Assembly: GCA_016178595.1 (NCBI GenBank)
Contig: JACOSY010000013.1
Span: 159,463-223,462, forward strand
Length of the DNA stretch: 64,000 nucleotides
Direction of reading: 5' to 3'
From: Ignavibacteria bacterium
GTDB lineage: Bacteria > Bacteroidota > Ignavibacteria > UBA10030 > SZUA-254
Positions 50,593 to 61,400 of this stretch are shown one piece after another. The notes beneath the pieces are model-generated. The model made no database searches. It worked only from the letters and a program-made list of their open reading frames with translations, and was not told the DNA's origin. Every line of letters begins with the position of its first letter. Positions within the stretch are counted from its first letter, which is position 1. A program made the translations under genes and the position numbers.

Positions 50593-52713
50593 ATGGCGAC
50601 ACGACAGACAACGACATACTGCATCGATGGTCTTTGCTGTGCCGAGGAAGAAACACTCATAAGAAAAAAACTGGCGCGCCTCCGCGGCGTTGACGAGATA
50701 ACATTCAATCTCATCTCCCGAAGGATCGTCATCGTGCATGCATGCTCATCCAAAGAGATAGTGTCCGCTCTACGCACGATTGGCTTTTCTGTACGTCGTG
50801 ATTCCGGAGAACAAGTGCCTCAACCTTCGTGGTGGGAGAAGTACAATCATATACTATATGCGGCTGTTTCGGGCATATCGTTTCTCACCGGCGTTCTTAT
50901 AGAATTCGCGAAGTTTTCGGGTGTGGCGGCAAATTCGTTTTTTATCATTGCAATTATTGCGGGTGGGTGGAAGATAGGCGTAAGGGGGTGGAGTGCAGCA
51001 CGGCAGCCCACGCTCGACATGAATGTCTTGATGACGATAGCAACCATCGGTGCTGCAGCAATAGGAAAGTGGGAAGAAGGCGCTGCCGTTGTTTTTCTCT
51101 TCGCGCTGTCGCAGCTCTTGGAACGATTCAGCCTGGAGCGCTCGCGGAGAGCCATCCATTCACTTCTTGCGCTTGCACCGCCACTGGCAACGGTGGAGCG
51201 AAACGGGTGCGAGACGACTGTGCGAGTCGAAGAGCTGCAGATTGGTGAACGTCTCATCATTCGTCCCGGTGAACGTATTCCACTGGATGGAACGGTGGTG
51301 GCAGGCGATTCAACGGTGAACCAGGCGCCGATTACCGGAGAATCTATTCCTCTTCGCAAACGCGTCGGCGACGATGTCTATGCGGGAACGCTGAATGAGC
51401 GTGGTACGCTGGAAATCACAACGACCCGTCCGTACTTCGATACGACGCTTGCACGCGTCGTCCGCATGGTCGAGGAAGCGCAAGCGCGGCGTGCACCGAT
51501 CCAGCAGTCCATCGATCGCTTCGCACGATATTATACGCCTGCGGTGATATCGCTTGCAGTGTTCGTGGCTGTTCTTCCACCGATTGCACTCCAACAACCG
51601 TTTGGACACTGGTTCTACAGGGCACTTGTACTTTTGGTGATAGCCTGTCCCTGTGCACTGGTCATTTCTGTTCCGGTGACGATTCTCAGTGGGCTGGCGA
51701 ATGCTGCTCGCAATGGTATTCTCCTGAAAGGGGGCTGCTTCTTAGAAGAGATCGGCAGGGTAAACGCCATCGCATTCGACAAGACCGGGACGTTGACATA
51801 TGGTCGTCCTCGTGTTACCGATATTGTTCCACTGGACTCTCTCTCACAAACCGACATTCTCAGGCTTACCGCAGCCGTTGAAGCCAAGTCGGAACATCAC
51901 ATTGCAGGCGCAATTCTTCAAAGAGCCTATGAACAACACCTTCGTGTGGACAATGTCTCCTGCCAGAACTTCGAAACACTAACCGGCCGCGGCGTGAAAG
52001 CGACGGTGAACGGAGTTGCGTATTTCCTTGGGAGCCATGCGCTCATCGAAGAACAAGGCATCTGCTCGCCCCGTGTAGAGGAAGCGCTCTGCCGATTGGA
52101 GGATGAAGGAAAGACCACTATTGTTCTTGGCAGCGACGAAGGACCGCTTGGAATCATTGCCATTGCTGACGAGGTGCGAAGCGAGAGCAAGGAGATTGTT
52201 GAGCAACTCCATGCAGAAGGCATTCAAAGAGTCATCATGCTCACGGGCGATAACAGGGGGACAGCCACAGCAATCGCGGCAAAAATTGGAATTGATGAAT
52301 TCTACCCAGGCATGCTTCCCGAGGAGAAGGCGGTTCGTGTACGAGACATGAAAGATTCTTATGGAAGCGTGGCAATGGTCGGTGATGGAATGAACGATGC
52401 GCCTGCTCTTGTCGAATCAACGGTGGGGATTGCCATGGGTCACTCAGGAACAGACGTCGCGCTTGAGACAGCGGACATCGTCCTCATGTCGGACGATCTC
52501 TCGAAGCTGCCCTACCTGATGCGGCTCGGCAAGCATGCGCTTGCCATTATCAAGCAGAATATTGCGCTCGCTCTCGTAATCAAGGTCTTGTTCATTGCTC
52601 TCGCCGTTCTCGGATCGTCGACGCTCTGGATGGCAGTACTCGCTGATGACGGAGTAACGCTTTTAGTAATTATAAACGGTCTGAGAGTCTTACGACTTCG
52701 GGAAGTACAATAG
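50593..52713 (+). CDS. zntA: Zn/Cd/Pb-transporting P1B-type ATPase
   Basis: 706-residue efflux ATPase. N-terminal HMA-like domain with a Cys15-Cys16 pair and acidic tail (LCCAEEE) in place of GMTCxxC, as in CadA; TGES actuator (PITGESIPLRK); CPC at 352-354 followed by ALVIS, the P1B-2 type; DKTGT; HHIAGA; and GDGMNDAPAL. The last TM helix has the divalent-metal VLADDGVTLLVIINGLR. This indicates Zn2+, Cd2+ or Pb2+ export, distinct from the Cu+ pump at 5.3 kb. Cotranscribed with the regulator. Confidence 0.93.
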   Translation: MATRQTTTYCIDGLCCAEEETLIRKKLARLRGVDEITFNLISRRIVIVHACSSKEIVSALRTIGFSVRRDSGEQVPQPSWWEKYNHILYAAVSGISFLTGVLIEFAKFSGVAANSFFIIAIIAGGWKIGVRGWSAARQPTLDMNVLMTIATIGAAAIGKWEEGAAVVFLFALSQLLERFSLERSRRAIHSLLALAPPLATVERNGCETTVRVEELQIGERLIIRPGERIPLDGTVVAGDSTVNQAPITGESIPLRKRVGDDVYAGTLNERGTLEITTTRPYFDTTLARVVRMVEEAQARRAPIQQSIDRFARYYTPAVISLAVFVAVLPPIALQQPFGHWFYRALVLLVIACPCALVISVPVTILSGLANAARNGILLKGGCFLEEIGRVNAIAFDKTGTLTYGRPRVTDIVPLDSLSQTDILRLTAAVEAKSEHHIAGAILQRAYEQHLRVDNVSCQNFETLTGRGVKATVNGVAYFLGSHALIEEQGICSPRVEEALCRLEDEGKTTIVLGSDEGPLGIIAIADEVRSESKEIVEQLHAEGIQRVIMLTGDNRGTATAIAAKIGIDEFYPGMLPEEKAVRVRDMKDSYGSVAMVGDGMNDAPALVESTVGIAMGHSGTDVALETADIVLMSDDLSKLPYLMRLGKHALAIIKQNIALALVIKVLFIALAVLGSSTLWMAVLADDGVTLLVIINGLRVLRLREVQ

Positions 52714-53099
52714 GATGGTGATCGGTTAGGTCGGACTATACGATATTCGAAGAGAAGCAACCCGAACGTGTGTCGAGAGACAGATCGTCAGCAAAGGTTC
52801 AAGAGTTTTACTGCAGTACAACCATGATGGTATTGACAACGCCGAGAAACAAATATGTAGTGATCCCCAGTGCAACAACCCACCACAGTGTCAGTGATAA
52901 TCTTTCCTCAAGAGCAAAATCCATAGCGAAAAACTCCTCTTCCTTGTTCTCCCCTTTGCTTCAATATACTTGTGTCAATGATGAATAGCAACAAGAAACT
53001 CGTGCCCGCGCGTATTGGGTAGATTTTAGAAACCTCGGAAGGAAAATAATTGCGTAAAGTGCACCGCGTTCGATGCTCACGAGGGCAAAATATCGAATG
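52714..53099. other. Gap between zntA and the response regulator
   Basis: 386 bp with only the 38-residue membrane peptide gene listed separately. No terminator or other element was recognised. Confidence 0.5.
52808..52924 (-). CDS. 38-residue single-TM microprotein
   Basis: The frame reads MDFALEERLSLTLWWVVALG followed by ITTYLFLGVVNTIMVVLQ. An AGAGGAG box lies 9 nt before the ATG. The N-terminus is acidic and soluble, the rest one long hydrophobic helix, as in small accessory subunits of membrane complexes. It points toward zntA (converging), which it could regulate or follow only by chance. No family recognised. Confidence 0.55.
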   Translation of the reverse strand: MDFALEERLSLTLWWVVALGITTYLFLGVVNTIMVVLQ

Positions 53100-53516
53100 C
53101 TACTGTTCGGATTTCGAAACCGTGTTGCGAATCGTCTGATGAATCTCGTGCATATCAACACGGCCTTTTCGAAGGTAGGGGATGCCGTGCATTTTTAGTT
53201 CCGTGATATCCTTGACATCGAGGTCGCGGCCCGTAATAACAACAACGGGGATACTCTTATGGCGGGCATGATCTTTAAGCTCCCGGATCAGATCGAATCC
53301 GCTCAACCGGTTCAAGGCAAGGTCCATGATGATGGCGGAGGGCTTTTCTCTGTCCACCCATTGAAGAAAATTCTCTTCAAGCGGGAAGACAACGCCGTGA
53401 AAACCTTCGTCTTCGACTACAAACTTCATAAGTTCGGAGAATCCCGGGCTATCTTCGACGATGAGCACCGTTTTTTTCTTCATGGAAGTAGATCGTTCCT
53501 GTGTTTCTTTTGCCAT
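53100..53516 (-). CDS. Single-domain response regulator
   Basis: CheY-like receiver only, 138 residues from the ATG at 53516 (MAKETQERSTSMKKKTVLIV). The phosphoacceptor Asp is in SAIIMDLALNRLSG; the N-terminal acidic pair is VEDSPG; the conserved Thr is in VVVITGRD and the Lys in YLRKGR. There is no output domain, so it acts by protein contact. No histidine kinase is adjacent. A later Met (53483) is an alternative start. Confidence 0.82.
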   Translation of the reverse strand: MAKETQERSTSMKKKTVLIVEDSPGFSELMKFVVEDEGFHGVVFPLEENFLQWVDREKPSAIIMDLALNRLSGFDLIRELKDHARHKSIPVVVITGRDLDVKDITELKMHGIPYLRKGRVDMHEIHQTIRNTVSKSEQ

Positions 53517-53644
53517 TGGATTATCGGTTGCATGATGAGTATCGCAGGAGGCATTCGAAACATAGAGAAATTCACAGTAAAAGTCAAACAATGAGACAGA
53601 AGAACAGATCATCAATGCGATTGACTCACCAGTGTAATTCTACA

Positions 53645-53673
53645 TTGACTTTGTGGCGGAAGTTTCGTACATT
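53645..53673 (+). promoter_or_regulatory. Promoter of rplU-rpmA
   Basis: TTGACT (53645-53650), 17 bp, TACATT (53668-53673), 47 bp before the rplU start codon: a sigma70-like pair with the same -10 as the metal-resistance operon. Confidence 0.65.
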
Positions 53674-53720
53674 TAACCCATACTTTTTGTGAAACCGCAT
53701 CAAATCAAGGTAGAATCACC

Positions 53721-54029
53721 ATGTTTGCAGTTGTTGATGTTGCCGGGCAACAGCTAAAAGTGAGCCCATCAGAACGAATCTATGTCCCAAGACTCTCCAG
53801 TAATGTCGGAAGCGCCGTGAAGTTTGATCGTGTGCTACTTTTGGCTGACGATAAAATGGTGAAGGTCGGAAATCCCTTTGTACGCAATGCCGTCGTCGAA
53901 GCCAAAGTACTCGGGCATGTGAAGGACGAGAAAGTAATCGTATTCAAGAAAAAGAAACGGAAGGGGTACCGGGTTCGCCGTGGGCATCGGCAACAGTACA
54001 CCGAGGTTGAAATTACCAGCATTGGCTGA
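53721..54029 (+). CDS. rplU: 50S ribosomal protein L21
   Basis: 102 residues, the family's length. MFAVVDVAGQQLKVSPSERIYVPRL at the start and KKKRKGYRVRRGHRQQYTEV near the end are typical of L21. First gene of the rplU-rpmA operon, 9 bp before rpmA. Confidence 0.97.
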   Translation: MFAVVDVAGQQLKVSPSERIYVPRLSSNVGSAVKFDRVLLLADDKMVKVGNPFVRNAVVEAKVLGHVKDEKVIVFKKKKRKGYRVRRGHRQQYTEVEITSIG

Positions 54030-54038
54030 GGAGAGAGT

Positions 54039-54296
54039 ATGGCACATAAAAAAGGTGGTGGGAGTTCACGAAATGGTCGTGATAGTAACGCTCAACGATT
54101 GGGCGTGAAGCGGTTTGGCGGTGAGCGCGTGACTGCCGGCAGTATTATCGTGCGGCAGCGCGGCACGAAGTTCACCCCCGGTACCAATGTCGCTTTAGGC
54201 AGTGATGACACACTCTTTGCGCTCAGTGATGGCGTGGTCAAGTTCCAGCGCTATGGCAAAACCCGTAGCGTTGTGAGTATCCTGCCGATGGCGTGA
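54039..54296 (+). CDS. rpmA: 50S ribosomal protein L27
   Basis: 85 residues, starting [20 protein letters not shown] with the conserved [18 protein letters not shown]. No extra N-terminal cleavage peptide, unlike Firmicutes L27. A stem-loop follows 45 bp downstream. Confidence 0.97.
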   Translation: MAHKKGGGSSRNGRDSNAQRLGVKRFGGERVTAGSIIVRQRGTKFTPGTNVALGSDDTLFALSDGVVKFQRYGKTRSVVSILPMA

Positions 54297-54335
54297 TCAC
54301 ACCGTTCGGCATTCTTCGCGCTCCTTGAGAATTAA

Positions 54336-55349
<1,014 letters not shown>

Positions 55350-55428
55350 TGCAACGGCAGATACGTGCAGGAGAAACCATCCCGGTTCACCAGGCATGGC
55401 TTCCTTATGAAGAATGGAATCGCCGTTC

Positions 55429-55647
55429 ATGAACGATGAGAACAGCGCCCTTATCACCGTCTATGCGACAAGGAACCCGGCCATCATTGCCATCATCAAA
55501 TCACTCCTTGATGATGTAGGAATCGAATACGCCGTCGAAGGCGAAACGCTTCTTGGCCTTGTCCCCTTTCTGGACATGACCAGGTTTAAGGTGAGAGCAG
55601 AAGACGAGGAACTTGCGCGCGAAACCGTGAAGGATGTTCGTGGGTAA
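55429..55647 (+). CDS. DUF2007-type putative signal transducing protein
   Basis: 72 residues from the ATG at 55429. ITVYATRNPAIIAIIKSLLDDVGIEYAVEG and the terminal RFKVRAEDEELARETVKDV match DUF2007, a small GlnB-like fold of unknown function. An ATG five codons upstream (55414) is also possible. Confidence 0.78.
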   Translation: MNDENSALITVYATRNPAIIAIIKSLLDDVGIEYAVEGETLLGLVPFLDMTRFKVRAEDEELARETVKDVRG

Positions 55648-55658
55648 TGAAGCAGGGT

Positions 55659-56084
55659 TTACGTTACCAACAACATTTTCATGATGACTCTCGACCCGCC
55701 AGGGAATTTCTCAAAACTGATGCTGTCCATCAATGAGCGCATGAGGAAGACGCCGCGGCCGTTTTCGCGCATAAGATTCTCTTCGGCAAGCGGGTCGGCT
55801 ATGTTGTCCGGATCGACTCCCGGTCCTTCATCCTGCACGGTCACGATGAGCGATGTGTGATTGGCTTGACACGTAAGCGTGACGTTCTTTTGTGGGTCGC
55901 GTTTGTTGCCGTGCAGGATGCCGTTGTTGACTGCTTCCGTGGTTGCAATAAGAAGTTTGTTGAACTTCGTTTCGTCCAGTTGCAACGTCGTATTGATCTT
56001 CGCGAGGAATCCTTCCACCTTCACAATTTCATTCGGCTTGCTGGACAGGACGAGTGAAAAGCTCACCGGTTCCGGGTGTGCCAT
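55659..56084 (-). CDS. RsbW-like anti-sigma/serine kinase ATPase
   Basis: 141-residue HATPase_c_2 protein. N-box TTEAVNNGILHGNK, G1 VQDEGPGVDP, G2 RGVFLMRSLMDSI; GSRVIMKM at the end. Such GHKL kinases phosphorylate anti-sigma-factor antagonists in partner-switching systems. No STAS-domain antagonist or sigma factor lies next to it. The outer-membrane protein gene lies just upstream, on the same strand, with a 12-bp gap. Confidence 0.88.
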   Translation of the reverse strand: MAHPEPVSFSLVLSSKPNEIVKVEGFLAKINTTLQLDETKFNKLLIATTEAVNNGILHGNKRDPQKNVTLTCQANHTSLIVTVQDEGPGVDPDNIADPLAEENLMRENGRGVFLMRSLMDSISFEKFPGGSRVIMKMLLVT

Positions 56085-56096
56085 TGGGAGTTTATG

Positions 56097-58025
56097 CTAA
56101 ATGTTGACAACAAACGTCATGTTCATATTCGTAAAACTGCGCTTCGGTTGCCCGGTCTGCGTTTGCATTTCGTACCACCCTTTCACTATAACGCTCGTTC
56201 GTTGGCCGGCTACAAGCGAGATATCGGTGATCGGTCCAACACTTCGAAGGAAACGCTCCAGGTGCTTCTCAGACTCCTGGTAACCGTATCGCGATTGACT
56301 AAAGTAACGAATACCAAGTGAAAAATGCAACCCGCGTCCCAATGCGTACCGAATGATACCCATAAACAGCTTGTCCTCAAAATAACTGACCGGACGCTCG
56401 GTAAAATTGTCCCACAGCAGCTCCCCCTGCTCGTACAACTTCAGGTGGTTGAACCACGTCAGCGTTAACCTGCTTGTCAATGCAAAAGAGGAAGAGTCGA
56501 TGAAAGAAAACTGCCGATAGGCAAAACTTCGGATTGCAGACGAGGGAAATTCAAAGTCGTAGGCGGTATAATTGGCCAATACTTCAAAGGTATTTGTTGT
56601 CGAAAAATCTCTTGATGGCCTGTACTCGAGCTTCGGTGATAGACGGACAATACGATTCCACGTATTGTTTGCGCTCCGGCTTGCGCCTACATACACCACG
56701 TGCATCAAGCTGGCATCTGCGTCGAGGCGCAGAATCAGGTACTGGCCAAGGCGATGAAACGTACTGAGATTCAGAATATACCACAGCTCATCCCGATCAT
56801 CGTCATTCTCAAGGCTCGGCGTATCGTAGCGGAGAAGATTAGCAGATCCTGAAACAGCGATTCTATGTGACGCCGATAATCCGAACTCAAGATTGGAAGT
56901 AAGTAACGTGCGGCGCGAGTGATTGTTTTTCCGTTCTTCGGTGTGCGCTGATGCATTGATCGACTGCACGGCGTTTTGATCGTCAAGATCAAGAGTGTGC
57001 CGTTCGTCGCGTTCGCTGTATTCGAAGCGCAGCGCGGTAGAACTGCTGTCCCACGGCCTGTAGCGGAGTTGCGCAGAACTCTCAAGCCGCAATTCATCGA
57101 TAGTTGTTCCCGGCGCAGATTTCTGAGGATCGGCGGTGTTCTTCAATTGTATGGTGCGGCCAATTTCTCGCGTCAGAACGGCTCCTTGCAGAGAGAGCAC
57201 AGCTCGATTGCTCACTGCATAGTCAAGGACATCCGCGACGCCAAAGCTATTTTCCGTTCGCGATTCGATGTTGTGCGTAATGTTATATTGTTCCTGAATA
57301 GCGGCATCGGCGGGAATGTAAATGTCGCGTCGCGTTTGGTCGTACAGGAATTGAAAAGAATTCTGTGTCTGTTCGATAAACGTCTTATCGACGAAAAGAC
57401 CGGCATGGCGCGTCTCGAGCCTGCGCGGTGTCAATTGATCGTATTGCCATTTCCCGCCAAGCCGCATTACATAGCCATAATAGTCGATACTATCGGCAGC
57501 GACGGAAAGGAGATACGAAATGCCGCGGTCCGGCGTATTCACCTGCTTGTCGAAATTCAGACCGAGAAGAGGTTCAACGGTGAAACGAGGGATCGGTTGG
57601 TACTCGATACCACCGTAGAATATTTGTTGAGATGTGCTGCTGAGGTTGATGCTGCGGTCGTCTGAGAGAACGAATGAAGATAGCTTCATCGCACCGCGGA
57701 TTGTTGGCGATATGCGGTGTTTCAGTGTGAGATCGAGCGCTTGCTGGTCGGTGATGAATGTCCTGTCGGTGCGGATGACGTTCGAGAGGAAGTGCTCGTT
57801 CAATGAGATGAAGAACGGAGCGGGCAGGCTGCGATAGGATGCCTGCCCATTCCAGTGATAGGTGTTGAATAATTGATCGAAGGAAAACGATGCAACATTG
57901 AGATCACGAATTGAATCCAATCGGGATACTTGAGAGCGAAATCCAATCATTTCCTGTCCAAACGCAGATTGGAGTAGAAGGAGAACGGCGAAGCCGGACG
58001 CAATCGGAGTAAACCGGGCTACCAT
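56097..58025 (-). CDS. Large outer-membrane beta-barrel protein
   Basis: 642 residues from the ATG at 58025. A signal sequence (TPIASGFAVLLLLQSAFGQ) is followed by many alternating amphipathic strands with Tyr/Arg pairs at regular spacing (YGYVMRLGGKWQYDQL, ALRFEYSERDERHTLD) and an end of NMNMTFVVNI. This looks like an outer-membrane barrel of the uncharacterised type common in Chlorobiota/Ignavibacteria. The longer open frame to 58118 is not supported. It lies 12 bp from the RsbW-like gene. Confidence 0.72.
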   Translation of the reverse strand: MVARFTPIASGFAVLLLLQSAFGQEMIGFRSQVSRLDSIRDLNVASFSFDQLFNTYHWNGQASYRSLPAPFFISLNEHFLSNVIRTDRTFITDQQALDLTLKHRISPTIRGAMKLSSFVLSDDRSINLSSTSQQIFYGGIEYQPIPRFTVEPLLGLNFDKQVNTPDRGISYLLSVAADSIDYYGYVMRLGGKWQYDQLTPRRLETRHAGLFVDKTFIEQTQNSFQFLYDQTRRDIYIPADAAIQEQYNITHNIESRTENSFGVADVLDYAVSNRAVLSLQGAVLTREIGRTIQLKNTADPQKSAPGTTIDELRLESSAQLRYRPWDSSSTALRFEYSERDERHTLDLDDQNAVQSINASAHTEERKNNHSRRTLLTSNLEFGLSASHRIAVSGSANLLRYDTPSLENDDDRDELWYILNLSTFHRLGQYLILRLDADASLMHVVYVGASRSANNTWNRIVRLSPKLEYRPSRDFSTTNTFEVLANYTAYDFEFPSSAIRSFAYRQFSFIDSSSFALTSRLTLTWFNHLKLYEQGELLWDNFTERPVSYFEDKLFMGIIRYALGRGLHFSLGIRYFSQSRYGYQESEKHLERFLRSVGPITDISLVAGQRTSVIVKGWYEMQTQTGQPKRSFTNMNMTFVVNI

Positions 58026-58278
58026 ACACCGGATGATCGACCGGCATCGACGATGGGCAAGGTGAATTGTCCCGGCATCAGCAGCCTGTACGATCCTGCT
58101 GCTCACACCAGTGACCAAAGCAACGTTTTCAAGAAAAACCCGTCCACACGTTGATAAAGAAACGTAATGAAATCATGAATTGAGACGCAGTATAAGAAAA
58201 AGTCTGAAATAAAAAAAGCCCGGGCAAGGATGTATTGAACCTCAGAAGAAATTTGCGTACGTTTCAAGTCACACGCGC

Positions 58279-58446
58279 ATGAACTGAAATCGTACAACAT
58301 CGAAATCGCAGATCGAGAAGCTCGTCCGTTTCTTCGAGCAGAACATCCATCAGCTCAAAGCTCCTTCCTTCAACGAGACACAGGCGCGCAATCAACTGAT
58401 CGATCCGTTCTTCGAGGCGCTGGGATGGGACGTCCACAACCGCACG
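58279..58446 (+). other. 5' extension of the restriction-modification gene with in-frame stop
   Basis: The reading frame continues upstream of the ATG at 58447 and encodes SKSQIEKLVRFFEQNIHQLK, PSFNETQARNQL and DPFFEALGWDVHNR, the conserved N-terminus of type IIG enzymes. An ATG exists at 58279 in the same frame, but codon 3 is TGA (58285-58287). No other canonical start lies in between, so the N-terminus is either lost, started at a rare codon, or hidden by a base change. Confidence 0.65.
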
Positions 58447-61400
58447 ATGAAGCCGCTCTATCTGCAAGAAGTAATGCCCGAAGGAAGAGTGAAGACCTCT
58501 TTCGGCAAAGAACTGAAAGAGCAAACCGCTCTCTTCGAGCCTAAATCCACGCTCGGCAAAGATCACAAAGAGTACGCTTCCATTCTCGACTACATTGCGG
58601 AGGATGAGTACAAAGCAAGCGCGAAGGAGGCGACGAAGAAACCGGATTACCGCTTCCGCATCAAAGGGCAGACGAAGTTTTTTGTCGAGGCAAAGAAGCC
58701 GTTCGTCGATCTCTCGCGGAGTCAGGATGCGATCTTTCAGGTGAAGCGTTACGGCTTCTCCGGCAGAGTGCCGGTGTCCATTCTCACCGACTTCGAGGAA
58801 TTCCGCGTCTTCGATTGCACACAAAAACCGCTGTATGAGAAACCCAAGCTCGGTGTTGTCAAACAACTCGATCTTGTGTACAAGCAATACATCGATGAGT
58901 TCGACCTTTTGTACGACACGTTCTCGCGCGATGCAGTGGATGGCGGCTCGCTCGATTCGCTGACCAGGAAACTGCTGCAAAAACGCACCGGCGACTTCGC
59001 TCTCGACAAATCGTTCCTCGACGATCTTTCGACATGGCGCGTGGAGCTTGCACGCGACATCGCGAAACATCCAAGGAACCGCAGCCGTCTCAACGATTAC
59101 ACGCTCAACGAATCCGTGCAGCGCATACTCGACCGCATCGTGTTCTTCCGCGTCTGCGAAGACCGCGAGATTGAAGTCGAGAACACGCTTCTTGCCATCA
59201 TCCGCATGTGGAAGGATCGCCCCGGCATCTCGCTCTACAGCCTGCTCAACGACCTGTTCAAACAGCGGCGCGACCTGTACAACGGATTGCTCTTCAGCCC
59301 GCACGAGTGTGAAGAGCTTGAAGTCGGCAACGACGTGCTTCTCAAAATCATCGAGAACCTCAACTATCCCTTCTCGCCGTACCATTTCAACGAGATCGGC
59401 GTGGAGATTCTCGGCAGCATTTATGAGAAATTTCTCGGCAAGACGATTCACATGGCGAAGAAGAACGTCATGGTCTCCGAGAAGCCGGAAGTGCGCAAAG
59501 CCGGCGGCGTGTATTATACGCCGCAGTACATTGTGAATTACATTGTCGAAAATACGCTGGGGAAATTGCTGTATGATGACCTCACCCTGTTCTCCATTGC
59601 TGGGAGGGAGTTCCAACTCCCGACCAATTCTGAGCCGGCAGGAAAGGTCGGGAGCGAAGCTCCCTCCCAACTTCCGAGTGAGGTCGAAGAACCGCTTGAC
59701 CCCCTGCGATCCAAAGAGCGGATCGCGTCCCCCTTGGTAAGGGGGACAAATGACGGGCGCAGACTGTTGCTCTCTCCCAAACAAGTTTCCAAGCTCAAGA
59801 TCATCGACATTGCCTGTGGCAGCGGCTCGTTCCTTCTCGGCGCGTTTCAGAAGCTGATCGATTACCACGTCGAGTGGTACCGCGAGCACCCGAAGGACAT
59901 CCGCACGATCAACGGCGTCGCCGACGCGTACACTGACACGAGCGGCAACCTGCGGCTTTCCTCAAGAATGAAGCGCGACATTCTGTTGAATAATATTTAT
60001 GGCGTGGATATCGACCGGCAGGCGGTGGAAGTGACGCAGATGTCGCTGTACCTCAAGGTGCTGGAAGGCGAAACGTCCGAGACGCTCAACCCGCAGCTCA
60101 CGCTCTCGCTGAAGGAAGTCTATCTCCCGTCGCTGAACGATAATATCAAGTGCGGCAATTCATTGATCGGCACGGACATATTCGCTCAAGGCGATTTCTT
60201 CCGCGATGAACAGGGAAGGCGACGATTCGAATCGTCGCCTGCGGAGCAAATGGATACGCGCAAGATCAACCCGTTCGATTGGGAAAGGGAATTTCCGGAT
60301 GTCGTGAGCCACCCTCTCCTATTAGGAGAGGGCCGGGGTGAGGTCTCAGAGAAAAGCATCGCAAAAAGCGAGACCCCACCTCAATCCTCCCCTAAGAGGG
60401 GAGGAGGTTCCGGTGGCTTCGACGTCGTCATCGGGAATCCGCCGTATGTTCGGATACAGGGATTTCCCCCTGAACAGATTGAATATCTCACAAAACATTT
60501 TGAATCGGTGCAAGGGAATATTGATCTTTATGTTAGTTTTGTTGAGCGTGGGTTCAAGTTACTGAGCGGTGGAGGGAGATTTGGGATGATTGTGCCAAAT
60601 AAATTTTTCAAGACCGATTATGGCGAAGGCCTACGTAACTTGATAGCGAATGAGCGAAGTGTAACAGAAATAATTGATTTTGGATCAGATCAAGTTTTCG
60701 AAGCTACTACTTATACTTGTTTACTTTTCTTGTCAAAGCAAACCAAGAAACAATTTCATTACGTCGAAGCTAAAGCGTCCGCCGAAAGCCTGGTTCATCT
60801 GAATTTCAAGGAGATACTACTTGATACTTTAAATGAAAAGGCATGGTTATTCACTGACTTGGACACTCTTTCAGTCGTGAATAAGCTACATCAGCATGCG
60901 CTAAAATTGCTTGATCTACCTGCGGAAATGAGTCGAGGTAGTAGCAGTGGTTCAGATGAAGTTTTTATGATCAAGTCTACAGAAAGAAAAGTCGAAAAGG
61001 AATCAGTGCGGGAGCCTATTTTTGCTACAGATTTTGGTCGCTATACTTTTTCACCAGGAAATCAGTGGGTAATTATTTTCCCTTACCACCTCGATGGTGA
61101 TTCGTACAAACTATATTCAGAGAACGAATTAAAGAAAAAATTCCCAAGAGCATTTGCTTATCTTAAATCTAATCAATCAGAACTTAAGAAACGCAAACAA
61201 TACAGCGAATGGTTTGGTTTCAGTGCCCCACGAAACTTAGAGTTGCATGATAAAGCTCAGATTATCGTTCCTCTGTTGGCTGATCGTGGATTGTTTGCTC
61301 TTATTCCAAACGAATACTCAGGGGCGATTTGTCCAATGGCAAGCGGTGGGTTCACTATCACAATAGATTCTGGCTGCTCATTGAATCCAAAGTACGTTCT

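Noticed and set aside
58200..58230. GCCCGGGC followed by T-run on the minus strand
   Set aside because: The self-complementary core leaves no loop, and no minus-strand gene ends there, so it was not called a terminator.
58264..59889. A 541-codon minus-strand frame opposite the RM gene
   Set aside because: Antisense of the conserved nuclease/methylase region. The plus strand carries recognisable motifs; the minus translation does not.
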